From Pseudovibrio sp. Tun.PSC04-5.I4 (GTDB lineage Bacteria > Pseudomonadota > Alphaproteobacteria > Rhizobiales > Stappiaceae), in NCBI RefSeq assembly GCF_900104145.1, contig NZ_FNLB01000006.1:1199001-1263000 (forward strand): a DNA stretch of 64,000 nt, given 5' to 3'. Of this stretch, positions 17,285 to 27,800 are shown piece after piece (the stretch's first letter is position 1; each line of letters opens with the position of its first letter). Under the pieces are notes generated by a model. The model made no database searches, was not told the DNA's origin, and was given only the letters and a program-made list of their open reading frames with translations. Made by a program: the position numbers and the translations under genes.

Positions 17285-18598
17285 TTAATTTGGCAATTTT
17301 AACCAAAAGCACGCGCCGCCCAGTTTTGTACTCTCACAAAGTGCAATCTCAATTGAGTTCCGTTTGCATAAAGATTGCACAATGGAGAGACCTAACCCCG
17401 CGCCCGTCGATGATTGCCCTGGCATGCGGAAGAACCGTTCAAATACTTTCTCACAGTACTCTGCTGGAATTCCCGGTCCGCTGTCTTCGACCGTAAGGGT
17501 GATGCCGTTATCATGTTCTTCAACGGAAATCAGAACCTCGCCTTGCGCAGGTGTGTACCGAATAGCGTTTGCAATAAGGTTGCTCAACACAGTGTTTAAG
17601 TCCTCAGAATCTACAGGAGCATTGACCGCCACCGATTGGAGTAGCTGTAATTCAACATGCTTTTCCTGAGCAGAGTGTGCCTGTTGAGCTAATGCTTCCT
17701 GCAATACTGGGAGCAAATTGTGACGTGATGGTTCCCTCTGGTGCTCTTGTCCTGCCCGTGCATGTTCCAGCAGTTTCGCTGCCAGATGGGTTGCCCGGTC
17801 TACGCCTTCAATTATGTTGGCAAAACGGACTTTTGTAGCATCATCCAGTTTGTCTGTTTCAATCACCTGACATTGAGCCTTCACAACCGTCAAAGGCGTA
17901 CGAAGTTCATGTGCCGCGTCATCAATGAACCTTTGTTCTCGTTCCAAATAAGCAGCTATACGATCAAACAGAGTGTTGAGGGATCCGATAATTGGGGCGA
18001 GTTCATCTGGCTGATTTTCGGTGCTCAGCTTGCCCAGACGCTCTGGTTCTTGCGAGGCGAGTGTTTCAGAAAGGGTTGTGAGGGGACGCAATCCGCTTCT
18101 GACGATGTAGACAGTCGCGGCAATGGAAAAGAGAAGGACCAGTGCAAGTGGAATGGAAACAGTCAAAACCGTTTGCTCAAGCAATTCAGTTGCCTCTTCA
18201 ACAACCACGCCTACGATGTATTCCTGATCTTTTTTGTCGCCTGGAAATAACCAGATTACCCAATTTTCGCCTTTGGCTTGAACTTCTTGTGCCCCGAGTT
18301 TCAAGCTTTGAGGGAGCTGGATACTGTTGTCTGACTGGTAGACCGTATCTCCATTCACATTGCGGATGGCTATAAAATAATCACCGGCCTCATGATGCTC
18401 GTCTAACCATTCGGAAGATATCAGATCGCCCTGTAAATGAGCGATCGCACTAGCAAGCTGAAAAGTTTGAGCATCAGTCGTTTCAATCAACTCTTCCTCA
18501 GTCAGATTGTAAACGATGAAAGAAAAAGCACCCCAAACAACAACCAGTAGAGGAAGGAGGAAAATCAGAATTCGCCGACGGATGGAGTTTAGCCTCAT
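17285..18598 (-). CDS. Sensor histidine kinase, QseC/PmrB-like
   Basis: A 437-residue kinase with two membrane helices (about 10-30 and 145-167) bounding a short periplasmic domain, HAMP-like linker, H-box with phospho-acceptor His230 (DAAHELRTPL), N-box NLIANAIRYTP, G1 DSGPGIP and G2 GAGLGLSIV. It is coupled to the response regulator by a 4-bp ATGA overlap. The signal is unknown; the extracytoplasmic part is acidic (EEELIETTD, DEHHEAGD), which in PmrB/QseC-type sensors can go with cation sensing. The ferric reductase immediately downstream is a plausible target. Confidence 0.92.
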   Translation of the reverse strand: MRLNSIRRRILIFLLPLLVVVWGAFSFIVYNLTEEELIETTDAQTFQLASAIAHLQGDLISSEWLDEHHEAGDYFIAIRNVNGDTVYQSDNSIQLPQSLKLGAQEVQAKGENWVIWLFPGDKKDQEYIVGVVVEEATELLEQTVLTVSIPLALVLLFSIAATVYIVRSGLRPLTTLSETLASQEPERLGKLSTENQPDELAPIIGSLNTLFDRIAAYLEREQRFIDDAAHELRTPLTVVKAQCQVIETDKLDDATKVRFANIIEGVDRATHLAAKLLEHARAGQEHQREPSRHNLLPVLQEALAQQAHSAQEKHVELQLLQSVAVNAPVDSEDLNTVLSNLIANAIRYTPAQGEVLISVEEHDNGITLTVEDSGPGIPAEYCEKVFERFFRMPGQSSTGAGLGLSIVQSLCKRNSIEIALCESTKLGGACFWLKLPN

Positions 18599-19263
18599 GC
18601 GCTTATTTCCTCATCCACGATGTAGCCAACACCTCGAATAGTCCGGATGAGGCGAGGGGTTGTTTTTCTGCGGATTTGAGAAACATACACTTCCAGCACA
18701 TTGCTTTCCGCGTTTTCCTCCCATCCATAAAGCTTCTCCATGAGGTCTGTTTTGGAAACGACCCGTCCTCGGTGCTCCAACAAAATGGTTAGCAGGCGGA
18801 ACGCAAGTGGCTGCAGAACAACCTCCTGTCCTTCATAAACAGCGCTTTGCTGATCTAGGTCCAGACTGAGAGCTCCATGCTGTAACACCATGCGTGTACG
18901 GCCACTGGCACGGCGGACAAGCGCACGGCAACGGGCAAGCAATTCATCCATATCGAAAGGCTTGGTCAGATAATCGTCAGCACCGAGGTTCAGGCCATCA
19001 ATACGGTTCTTGGTCGTTTCACGTGCAGAAAGGATCAAAACAGGGGCATCTGCCTTGTCATTTCTCACGGATTTGAGGAGTTCAAGACCATCTTGACCAG
19101 GCAAACCAAGGTCGAGGATGACGAGATCAAAATTGCCGGCTCTCAATGCGTCTTCTGCAAGCAAACCATCATCAACCCAATCCACACGATATTCATGCCG
19201 TTCCAGAAATGCCTTGATCGCGTCCGCAATAAGCCGCTCGTCCTCAACCAGTAAAATACGCAT
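18595..19263 (-). CDS. OmpR-family response regulator, QseB/PmrA-like
   Basis: A 222-residue regulator with a receiver domain (acidic pair Glu8-Asp9, phospho-acceptor Asp51 in LVILDLGLP, Lys101 in LTKPFD) and a C-terminal winged-helix DNA-binding domain ending TIRGVGYIVDEE. It is first in the operon with its kinase. Its own promoter is in 19264-19490; I could not identify a convincing direct-repeat binding site there. Targets are unknown. Confidence 0.93.
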   Translation of the reverse strand: MRILLVEDERLIADAIKAFLERHEYRVDWVDDGLLAEDALRAGNFDLVILDLGLPGQDGLELLKSVRNDKADAPVLILSARETTKNRIDGLNLGADDYLTKPFDMDELLARCRALVRRASGRTRMVLQHGALSLDLDQQSAVYEGQEVVLQPLAFRLLTILLEHRGRVVSKTDLMEKLYGWEENAESNVLEVYVSQIRRKTTPRLIRTIRGVGYIVDEEISA

Positions 19264-19486
19264 AGGTTCCTTCCAGCACTTGAAGGCGCTTCTTCCATAA
19301 GTGCCAACACTCTCATGATTATGAGATACCTGAAAACTGAAATGTGCCTGAAGAAAGCAAGAAACTTAGCGTAATACCCACAAAACAAAGAGGAAGGATC
19401 GAGAGTGAGGGTGCATCCTTTGAGAAAGGATGCACGACAGGATCAAGTCGGCGCTGGAGCAATTGCACGCTCTCTGTCGCTTCTCT
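19264..19486. other. Intergenic region upstream of the two-component system
   Basis: About 220 bp carrying the promoter of the minus-strand regulator gene. No gene or clear operator can be defended here. Confidence 0.4.
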
Positions 19487-19524
19487 TAAAATAAAAGCGA
19501 CCTCTCCGTGATGGAAAGGCCGCT
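19487..19524 (-). terminator. Rho-independent terminator of the glutathione transferase gene
   Basis: On the minus strand a 12-bp stem (plus-strand 19496-19507 with 19513-19524, two G-U pairs) with a 5-nt loop is followed by a T-rich tract (TTTTATTTTA, 19495 down to 19486). It sits 29 bp after the stop codon of the YghU-like gene. Confidence 0.85.
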
Positions 19525-19552
19525 AATTTTGAGATTTGAAGGAGTGGGAGGC

Positions 19553-20425
19553 TTATTCAGCCGGAACCTTGTCCTGTGTCTTTAATTCAAAATCAGATGC
19601 ATCATGGCGCTCATGGAGCTGACCTTCTGGCTCACCCCATGCTTTGTTGACCATGCGGCCACGCTTAACTGCAGGACGCTCGCTAATGTCTTTAGCCCAG
19701 CGCACGAGGTTCTTGTAGGAGCCCACATCAAGGAACTCGGCAGCTGAATAGAGACCACCCAGCGCAAGATTGCCGTACCAAGGCCAAATTGCCATATCCG
19801 CAATGGAATATTCATCACCGGCAATAAAACGGTTGTTTTCGAGCTGGCGATCCAAAACATCAAGCTGGCGTTTTACTTCCATGGTGAAGCGCTCAATCGG
19901 GTATTCCATCTTGAACGGCGCGTAGGAGTAAAAGTGACCAAAGCCACCACCAAGGTAGGGAGCAGACCCTTGCAACCAGAACAGCCAGTTCAAAGCCTCA
20001 ATGCGTTTTGCTGGATCTTTGGGGAGGAAATGCCCAAATTTTTCAGCAAGGTGCAACAGGATGGCGCCAGACTCAAACACGCGCACAGGGTTTCCTGAGG
20101 AGTGATCAAACAAGGCTGGAATTTTGGAGTTTGGATTTACAGCCACAAAGCCGGAGGAGAACTGATCTCCATCCCCAATTTTGATGAGGTGGGCATCATA
20201 TTCAGCGCCCTTTTCGCCAAGAGCAAGCAACTCTTCCAGAAGGATTGTTACCTTTTGGCCGTTTGGCGTGGCAAGAGAATAAAGTTGCAGTGGGTGTTTG
20301 CCAACTGGCAGCTCGGAGTCATGAGTTGAACCGGAAACTGGACGATTGATCTTAGACCACTGGCCACCGTTTTCAGCGTCCCAGACCCAAATCTTTGGTG
20401 GAGTGTATTCTGTTGCTTCGGTCAT
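19553..20425 (-). CDS. yghU: YghU-like glutathione transferase / disulfide-bond oxidoreductase
   Basis: A 290-residue glutathione transferase of the Nu class. It begins with the usual extra N-terminal segment before the thioredoxin fold (PPKIWVWDAENGGQWSKINRP), then HPLQLYSLATPNGQKVTILLEEL and NPNSKIPALFDHS (cis-Pro), and a helical C-terminal domain with DRQLENNRFIAGDEYSIADMAIWPW. Nu-class enzymes bind two glutathiones and reduce disulfides and peroxides rather than conjugating. Monocistronic, with its own terminator. Confidence 0.9.
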   Translation of the reverse strand: MTEATEYTPPKIWVWDAENGGQWSKINRPVSGSTHDSELPVGKHPLQLYSLATPNGQKVTILLEELLALGEKGAEYDAHLIKIGDGDQFSSGFVAVNPNSKIPALFDHSSGNPVRVFESGAILLHLAEKFGHFLPKDPAKRIEALNWLFWLQGSAPYLGGGFGHFYSYAPFKMEYPIERFTMEVKRQLDVLDRQLENNRFIAGDEYSIADMAIWPWYGNLALGGLYSAAEFLDVGSYKNLVRWAKDISERPAVKRGRMVNKAWGEPEGQLHERHDASDFELKTQDKVPAE

Positions 20426-21098
20426 TGTTTAACCCTTGAGTTCAATCAGTATCATAAAGGCGCTAATTGCGCTGAATTGCTATGGTCTGTCATCTTTTGC
20501 GCCGTTGAGAGGGCATGTTGTAAATTTTCTACTGGTGCGAGTAACTCGCATGATCCTCAGCAGCCCCTCTTCGCAAAGTGCTATAAGTTCACGAGTTGTA
20601 TGTTGGCGTTCTGTTCAGATAATCAAGAGCTTCTGAGAGAAATGAAAGTGGAATTTTCCTTTCACTTCCGCAGCCTCAACCTTTTGAGCAATCCATTCTC
20701 AATGCCATTTGGTGGGCGCTTGTTAGGTTCTCTTAAAGTTTAGGAAATTGGAAATTTAGTTTAATTTGGAAAAATACTATTTGGAATTTCAGTCAAACCG
20801 GAATGTACATTCAGACCCCGCATCAAACCAGTGATTATAATTCGCTTCACAAAACTGGATGATCGATTTTTGTATGTATCGCGCAGGTATGAGTGCAATT
20901 TTCCTATAATAAACAAAGCTTCTTCAATTTGTGAGATCTGTAGAAAGTTGCACTCCTGAAAGTTTTTCATCTCACTTTGTGAACTTTAATTGTCGTGAAT
21001 TGAAGTCCCTATGCTCCCCATGTTCCCCTTAAACCGTGGGGCGGATTGCCCTTGCATGTCCCCTGTTTTGGGCGGATTTGTCTTTCGGGAGCTGACTG
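20426..21098. other. Intergenic region ahead of the giant genes
   Basis: About 670 bp between the divergent glutathione transferase gene and the first giant gene. Short frames occur but lack ribosome binding sites and similarity. The last part should hold the promoter for the 15.5-kb two-gene unit; a GGGAG ribosome binding site lies at 21087-21091. Confidence 0.45.
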
Positions 21099-24000
21099 AT
21101 GGAATTTGCCCAACAAGCTTGCAAGAGCCTTTATCTGGCTTCCAACACCGGAGATAACGCCGGAGGGTTTGCCTTTGTCGTGAGCCAGATGTCAGCAGAA
21201 CGGGCAGTTTTGCCCACTCACATATCGCTGAAGGATGCTTTGACTGATCAAGCCTATCGGGGATCGTTTATCTATTGCCCCGACACGCTGAATTTTGAGA
21301 GTAACCAGACTGAACAACAGGCGCTGGTGACGGGCTTACATACATACCTGAAGACCATGAATGTCGCGCGCGGTTTCATGTGGCTGCCAAAAGCATCAAC
21401 ACCGCTTCCTCAACCTCCAGAGGATCCCAATCAGCGCCCAGCGTTCTTTTCCATTAACACGGCTGGAACTGAAACCACCAGCAGTCTGTCTTATGTGCTT
21501 GTGAGCGAGCTGACCATCGAGTTCTATTCTGGCGCGTATATCCGTGTTTCGGATGATCAAGAAAGCCTCCAGATTTCGGAGGGAGCGATCCAGTTAGGTG
21601 GGTATCTAAGTCCCGATACAGGGTCTGTGAGTGACGGCGATATACGGTGTTCGGGTCCTGATCGCGGTACAATTGTGTTCAATGCAGATTTTGAGCGAGC
21701 CGCCCTTCGTGATCAGTGGAACTGGGGGTTTCAATGGGTGGCTGCCGATCCCAAATTGCAAGATGGAGTAAAAGGGCAACGCTTTGCTCTGGGATCCGGC
21801 AATATCGGCACGCGCGAACCGCTCCCCATGGAAGTTATCGTGGATGTGACGGACCCGCTGAACCTATACCCAACGCATAACAGCGAAAATCCTGAGAGAT
21901 GCGCCTTCTATTTCCGAAGCCTAGAGCAAAATGGCATCGGGCCAACCGTAAACAGCTTCTATCGCACCACCTATGGTGCTCCCATCTCCCTAACTGCAGT
22001 TAGCAAAGGATCAACACTTGCAGATGCTCGGCCCGCTGCTTTGGTGCTATCGCCAAGCTTCGGGAGCTCAGCCGCCCAGCAAAGGTTTATCGCAAGTCCT
22101 ATCGGAGATTTCCTCATATGTGCTCCAGCCCGGCAGGGAGAACAACAAGCACGCTTCATGTGCGGGTTAGGTGGAACAGAGTTTTTGCAGCTGCTTGACG
22201 TCTCCCAAAAGAACATAACCTCGGCGGCACGGCTTCGTTTTATCCAACGTCAGCCGGCTTTCGCTCCGGTGTTTCCTCTTCCGCGCTCGTCTCCAACAGG
22301 GCCTCCAGCCCCTAAAGGAGCACCTCTAAAAAGCACCTACCAAACATCCTACGTGCAAGTAATCCAGCCCCAATCGTCTGAGGGTGAGACAACCACGTTA
22401 CCCTGTAGCTATGTTGCACAGCCTCGTGGCAGCGCACTGCATGGATATGATGATGATATCTGGCAGGAAAACAAATCTCTACTCGGGACGGTTAGCCCAT
22501 CCTACACACTGCCTGCGATGGGGCAGGACAGTTTTCCGTTGTTTCCTTACAGCGGCAAGGACGAACAAACGGCCAGCTACTCGCAAAACGAGATCGCTCT
22601 GTTTGAAAAAAGCATAATCGCTCCCATCAGACGGCAAACCATAGCCAAGCTGACAAACTCACAGATCACAGATAGGGCCACAGAGAATGCCAGAGATAAT
22701 ACCAGCGCAGAAAAGACGACCTCGGGCCAAGGCTCAACCACTTTAACCACACCATCAGGCGTCATCGCCACTCTGGCGTCACCGGAAGATGCGCGGTCAT
22801 GGCAGGCTGTGAAGCTTGCTCAAATCAAAACTCCGGAGAGCTCGGAGTTTTCATTCATCGACCCCTCTGCAAAGCTCATTGAGGCGTTTCAAACCAATCA
22901 GTTGTTTATGGTCGCGGCCAATGGAGACGAGCTTGGGCAGGCCGGAAAGACCTTTTTAAACACACTCAATATCGAGGAGTGGCAGATTGAAGCCGATGTC
23001 GGAAACTCTCCTGACTTTGGTGACTATGCGAACATTCTCATCATCAAGGGCATCCGGGGTCCACTCTATGACCCCAAAGGGGATGAGAAAGACAATCTGA
23101 TCGCCAACCCGCAAAAATGGACGCAGAAAGAAACATTCTCTGCACCGACCACCGTCCAGGAGAGTACGCCCGACCAAACTCAATTACTGAATGTATCCAC
23201 ATGGTTGCAGGATTACTTTCAAGCAGCAGTTGATAATCCTGACGGCGAGTATCTGGCAAATTTCAATCAGGTTGCCGCTGATCCCAACTGGACGGGTGTG
23301 TTGATGCTACGCGCGCGTATCAAGTCACCTCCAGAGCAACTGGCAGGTATTGTTGCGGGAGTGAGAGATCAGAGCTTGTTTTATGCACACCACCTTGCCA
23401 TCCGTATCAATCAGATAAAGGCGGACCAAAGTGGTGGAGAAATCTCCATCAAAAAACAGAGTTCGGTGTATGGGCTGATCTACTACGAAGACCCGGAGTT
23501 TATCGCGCCCAAAGGCAAAGACAGTCCGCAGCCGGTGGTCCCATCCATCGCGCGCACCTATGATTTTATCCTGCTGTCCCTCAAAGTTTTGTTTGAGAAC
23601 ACGGCAATCAAGAAGTTCTCTTCCTACGCGCAGCTCGCCATAGATAAAGTGTTTGATAGCGCCGTCATCAATGCTGAACCGATCTCGCCGTCAGGGCAGG
23701 CCTTACCATCAGGCTCTCAGTACAATTCGTTGATCATGACGGCGAGTTATCAAGATAACAACCATCACCCATCCTACACCATGGCGGCTCCAGAACCCTA
23801 TGTGTTCACGGTAGAAAACAACGTCTTGCAACAGGTGGAGTTTTCCTCAGCTCAGATGAATACCATTACCAGTGGAGCGAAAAGCAAGCAGGAGGAGGGT
23901 GCAGAGCAAAGACCGCTCATCCGGTTTGGATTAGCGGGTTTTTTGAGTTTTGCAGTCCTCAAAGACAGCAATGGACAAGACATAGACCTCTTTTCCTTTG

Positions 24001-24803
24001 GGGGTGAAGCAGGCCAGACTTCAACGCGTATTGGGCTGAATTTCGCCAATCTAGGTCTGGAGATGACTTTCTCAAAGGATGACCCCTATGAGACCCAAAA
24101 GATTGTCTGGGACAGCGCCCAAATGAGCTTCAACATGAGCTCCAGCACTCTGCGTCCCGGCAGCTTGTTGGCAACGATGCCTCTGGAATTACAAAGCTAC
24201 ATGAGCTCAGCAACAGCGCGTGAGGCGCCCTCATCTCTGGGGTTCCTCAATGTAATCACCAACGTGCGCCAACAAGGTGTCTCAGAGGCGTGGAACGGAT
24301 TGAAATTCAAAGTCAATTTGGGCACGGCAGGAGATCTGGCGGGAAAACTGGGGCTTAACGCCTATGTCTTGTTGGCATGGTCGCCTGACTCAAAGGGAAA
24401 CATCTACAAATCCATGACTGGCATCCAAATGCCGGGGACCACAAACGGGGCATCGCTCATCAGTTTGCAAAACGTCCTGTCTATGTCCTATGGCCCCATC
24501 CAACTGCTGTATGCAGATAAGCCCACCACCAAAAGCCCGAGTTCCGCTGAACAAATCACGAGTGTCTCCCCGCAATCCATTCGAGCTGTGGAAGCGAATG
24601 AACCGAGCCCAACCAGCGATAAACAATACATGTTTGTGCTCAATGAGATTGCCATCAAATTCATGGGACTGGCAAAAATCCCTCCCAACGGAGCGACTTC
24701 GTTTTACTTGTTTGCAGAGAGCGACACGCAAGCCCAATCAGCTGACAATAGGACCGGCCTGGCTTGGTATGCCGCTTACAACAACGAACCAGAAGACAGC
24801 TAA
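21099..24803 (+). CDS. Large protein of unknown function (1234 residues), first of a giant pair
   Basis: I do not recognise this protein. It has no signal peptide or membrane helix, few cysteines, and a composition rich in Ser, Gln, Ala and Pro with long predicted beta-like stretches; a low-complexity, charged linker (about 520-565, ending TTSGQGSTTLTTPSG) divides it into two halves. The last third has segments such as IRFGLAGFLSFAVLKD and RIGLNFANLGLEMTFS that resemble the beta-repeat style of the next gene. ATG 21099 follows GGGAG by 7 bp. The next gene starts 38 bp after its stop codon, so the two are almost certainly co-transcribed and probably work together. Confidence 0.75.
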   Translation: MEFAQQACKSLYLASNTGDNAGGFAFVVSQMSAERAVLPTHISLKDALTDQAYRGSFIYCPDTLNFESNQTEQQALVTGLHTYLKTMNVARGFMWLPKASTPLPQPPEDPNQRPAFFSINTAGTETTSSLSYVLVSELTIEFYSGAYIRVSDDQESLQISEGAIQLGGYLSPDTGSVSDGDIRCSGPDRGTIVFNADFERAALRDQWNWGFQWVAADPKLQDGVKGQRFALGSGNIGTREPLPMEVIVDVTDPLNLYPTHNSENPERCAFYFRSLEQNGIGPTVNSFYRTTYGAPISLTAVSKGSTLADARPAALVLSPSFGSSAAQQRFIASPIGDFLICAPARQGEQQARFMCGLGGTEFLQLLDVSQKNITSAARLRFIQRQPAFAPVFPLPRSSPTGPPAPKGAPLKSTYQTSYVQVIQPQSSEGETTTLPCSYVAQPRGSALHGYDDDIWQENKSLLGTVSPSYTLPAMGQDSFPLFPYSGKDEQTASYSQNEIALFEKSIIAPIRRQTIAKLTNSQITDRATENARDNTSAEKTTSGQGSTTLTTPSGVIATLASPEDARSWQAVKLAQIKTPESSEFSFIDPSAKLIEAFQTNQLFMVAANGDELGQAGKTFLNTLNIEEWQIEADVGNSPDFGDYANILIIKGIRGPLYDPKGDEKDNLIANPQKWTQKETFSAPTTVQESTPDQTQLLNVSTWLQDYFQAAVDNPDGEYLANFNQVAADPNWTGVLMLRARIKSPPEQLAGIVAGVRDQSLFYAHHLAIRINQIKADQSGGEISIKKQSSVYGLIYYEDPEFIAPKGKDSPQPVVPSIARTYDFILLSLKVLFENTAIKKFSSYAQLAIDKVFDSAVINAEPISPSGQALPSGSQYNSLIMTASYQDNNHHPSYTMAAPEPYVFTVENNVLQQVEFSSAQMNTITSGAKSKQEEGAEQRPLIRFGLAGFLSFAVLKDSNGQDIDLFSFGGEAGQTSTRIGLNFANLGLEMTFSKDDPYETQKIVWDSAQMSFNMSSSTLRPGSLLATMPLELQSYMSSATAREAPSSLGFLNVITNVRQQGVSEAWNGLKFKVNLGTAGDLAGKLGLNAYVLLAWSPDSKGNIYKSMTGIQMPGTTNGASLISLQNVLSMSYGPIQLLYADKPTTKSPSSAEQITSVSPQSIRAVEANEPSPTSDKQYMFVLNEIAIKFMGLAKIPPNGATSFYLFAESDTQAQSADNRTGLAWYAAYNNEPEDS

Positions 24804-24841
24804 TTCCTCCCCATTTCCTGACGAAACAATGGTGCCTGAAG

Positions 24842-27800
24842 ATGAACGAGCTCAGCCCGATTGAACCCACCGCGCGTGTTGCCCTGCCAAATGAGGAAAG
24901 CTTGACCACGCAGCTCTCAGATCTTCTGCAATCGTTCTCGTCAGCTGCGCAAAGCCTCAATTCCACAATCACAAACAGCGTGATTGCGCGGCTCACAGAT
25001 CATCTTCGTGGCAAAAAACTGCGGTACTTCGCGTATCAGCAAAAGCAAGCGGGCAGCGTTGCCAACACGGTCAACCTCATTGCGCGGATGATCAAACTTG
25101 GCTTTCGCAATGATGTAGAGCTGATCTACAACAGCCAGCAAAATGGACTGCTACAGGAACTGGCAGAACTCCTGCCCGGGTTTGATCCTGCCACACGCGC
25201 ACCCTACACATTGAATGGGGTGACCCTCACGTTCTTCGCCTATGAAGAAACAACAGTTGGGAGCACCACCCACCGCCAAGTGCCGGATTTATCGGGCCAG
25301 ATGCCACTGTGCCTGTGTGGCGGAGGAGATATTCCCAACATCTCCTCTGCAAGCATCGCTTTGGCAACAAAGTGCGATTACTTCCTCCTTCTGCAACCCT
25401 ATTTGTGGACCGCTGAAAACTGTGGCAAGACCGATGAAACTTGCGATGCTCATTCCAAGATAGTCCTTCCCGGTTTCAAACAGGAAATCAATCTGGATGA
25501 TCAGCTCGCGCTTCAATCCTCTCAGTTTTCATATAGAGCCTTCACACAGGAGCTGAATCCCAAGCTAAACTGGACAGATCTGGCCATAGTCCCAAAGGTA
25601 GATCCTCAGGTCCTCAGCGCTGCGCACAACATCAGCAACGCACTGGCACAAGGGGCAAAAAGGGCTTTCGAGTTCTTTCCCGTCTATGGTCTTTCCACCT
25701 CACCAAGGGACAAGCGGGCAATCGTGGGGAGCGCAGATGGCATCGCATTTGAGCTGATAGCTGCTGCAACGCTCCTGCAAAGACAAACGGGCTTCACAGA
25801 AAAACCTGTCGTGATTGCTCTGTTGGATGAGATCACATCCTCCCTCTGGCAAACCTTGCAGAGTTACTTCCCCAAACAAACCGCTGCTGGAACGTCATCG
25901 AACGGATCTGAGCAGATTGAAGACCAGCTCACCCAGAACATTAATGCTTACTGCCAAAGCCAGCAACTCTTTCAGAATTCCTCGGGTTCAGGAACCGGCA
26001 TCTATCTCAACAAAGATGTTTCCGGCTCAGAGGGAGCGGCTTTTCTCAGCAAACTGCAAACGGGAAGTACGGTTGTCGTCACGCTCCCGAACTTGCCGCC
26101 GCAGGTCTTTGCGCATCTCTATCAATCTGCAACCCTGCCAAGTGTGTTGGAAGGGCTCCAGAACGATAATCTTGCCGTTAATCTGGGCAAGCCGTTTTTC
26201 AAATTGGGTAGTTTTTCAACCAATCCCTATCCAAGTGCTTACGGAAACGGAACCGGTAAAACATCCAGCAGCACAACGGCTGTTACCGCTAGGCTTTTCG
26301 ATATTTCCAAGAACCAAATCGCGTTGGGAACCTCCTCGTTTTTAAGAGGCTACCAACGAACAATGCCCCCAAATCAACTAACAAAAACCATCGCAGAAAT
26401 AACGAGTGAGTTTCGAAATGGCCATGGTGACTATTTTGAGTATTACGATGGCCTAAAGCGATTCTATACATCACCTATCAACGATAAGTTATTGCAAGCA
26501 TTGGGGTTTATCTCTGCACGGTTTGCGTTGATATCTATAGAAAATAACATCTTCGCAGACCTGCCGAAGTTTTATGCAGAGCTAGAGGTCAACAACAAAA
26601 ATGGTGTTTTATCCTTGATGCCACAGGTGCTGAAGGACGGGCCATTCCACACTTTCCTACGCACGGTTTTAAACACCAATAGCTTCACAATTGGGGCTAC
26701 CAAAAATAACGTGAAGATATCCCGTAGTCCTGCTCAGTCTGCCAAAATTGATCAGGTTATAATCGACGGAACGACAACTGACTTCCTTGGAGTACCGCTT
26801 GATATAACACTGACAGTCACCAATACGAGCCCAGCTGCCTCACAGCAAAAGGACAGTGACTACACGGTTCATTTGGATCTGAAACTCGGTAAGGTCTCAT
26901 TACCCGGTGTCGAATGGTTTTCACTGGAAGACACAAACCTATCTGCCGTTTTTTCAAGCACAGGTGCACGCTTGACGGGGGACCTGGGAACCACACTTAG
27001 TCTTGGAGATGCGCCTTTCTCCTTCCATATGGATTACCCGAGTTCTGCCAATGGAAAAATGGTGGTACAGGGACAGTTTGGCGATCATTCCCCCTCCCTC
27101 AATAGCGTATTCACGCTCATTGGCGGCATGAATTTCATCAACAGCTTCCCGCCGCAGGTATCCAGCGTGCAGGACCTCACCATAGAGGCCCTGCGCTTTA
27201 GTTATGACTTTGAAAGCAAGGCAATCGACAGCTTTCAGGTCTCTTTGAAAGACAGCAAGAAATGGCCCTTACTCGGAGATATCAGCCTTGAGGATCTCTC
27301 CTTCGATATCACCGGAGTAGAGCCGACAGGGTCACGGGAAATAAGCTGGGTTGCAACGACAGACGTCAAGGTGGGCAGCGCGCCCGACCCCGCCCAAGTC
27401 AACGTTTCTGTCAGCTACCCACAGACCACTGTAACTGCAACACAAGACCAAAATGCGCCGGATTTGTCAGTCTCTGATTTTGTAAATTCATTTTTGCCAA
27501 GCAGTTACAAGCTGGATGTCGATGCAGATATTGCAAACCTGTCTTTAGAACTCTCTCCAAGCAAAGGCCAAAGTAGCCAAACATATGCGGTTAAAGCCGG
27601 TGTCAATCTGGACAACTGGAAGATCACTCTAGCACCAGCAGAGTTTAAGCTCACAAACATCTACATTGAGGCACAAGGGGCAGGGACCGCCGCTGTTGGC
27701 TCAATCAGTGCCGCGACCATCCTTTTTGACGGAGTATCGGGTGTCGAACCCGTCCCTGTCAAAGTCACAGCCACGTTTAATAGCAAAACGGATCTCTGGA

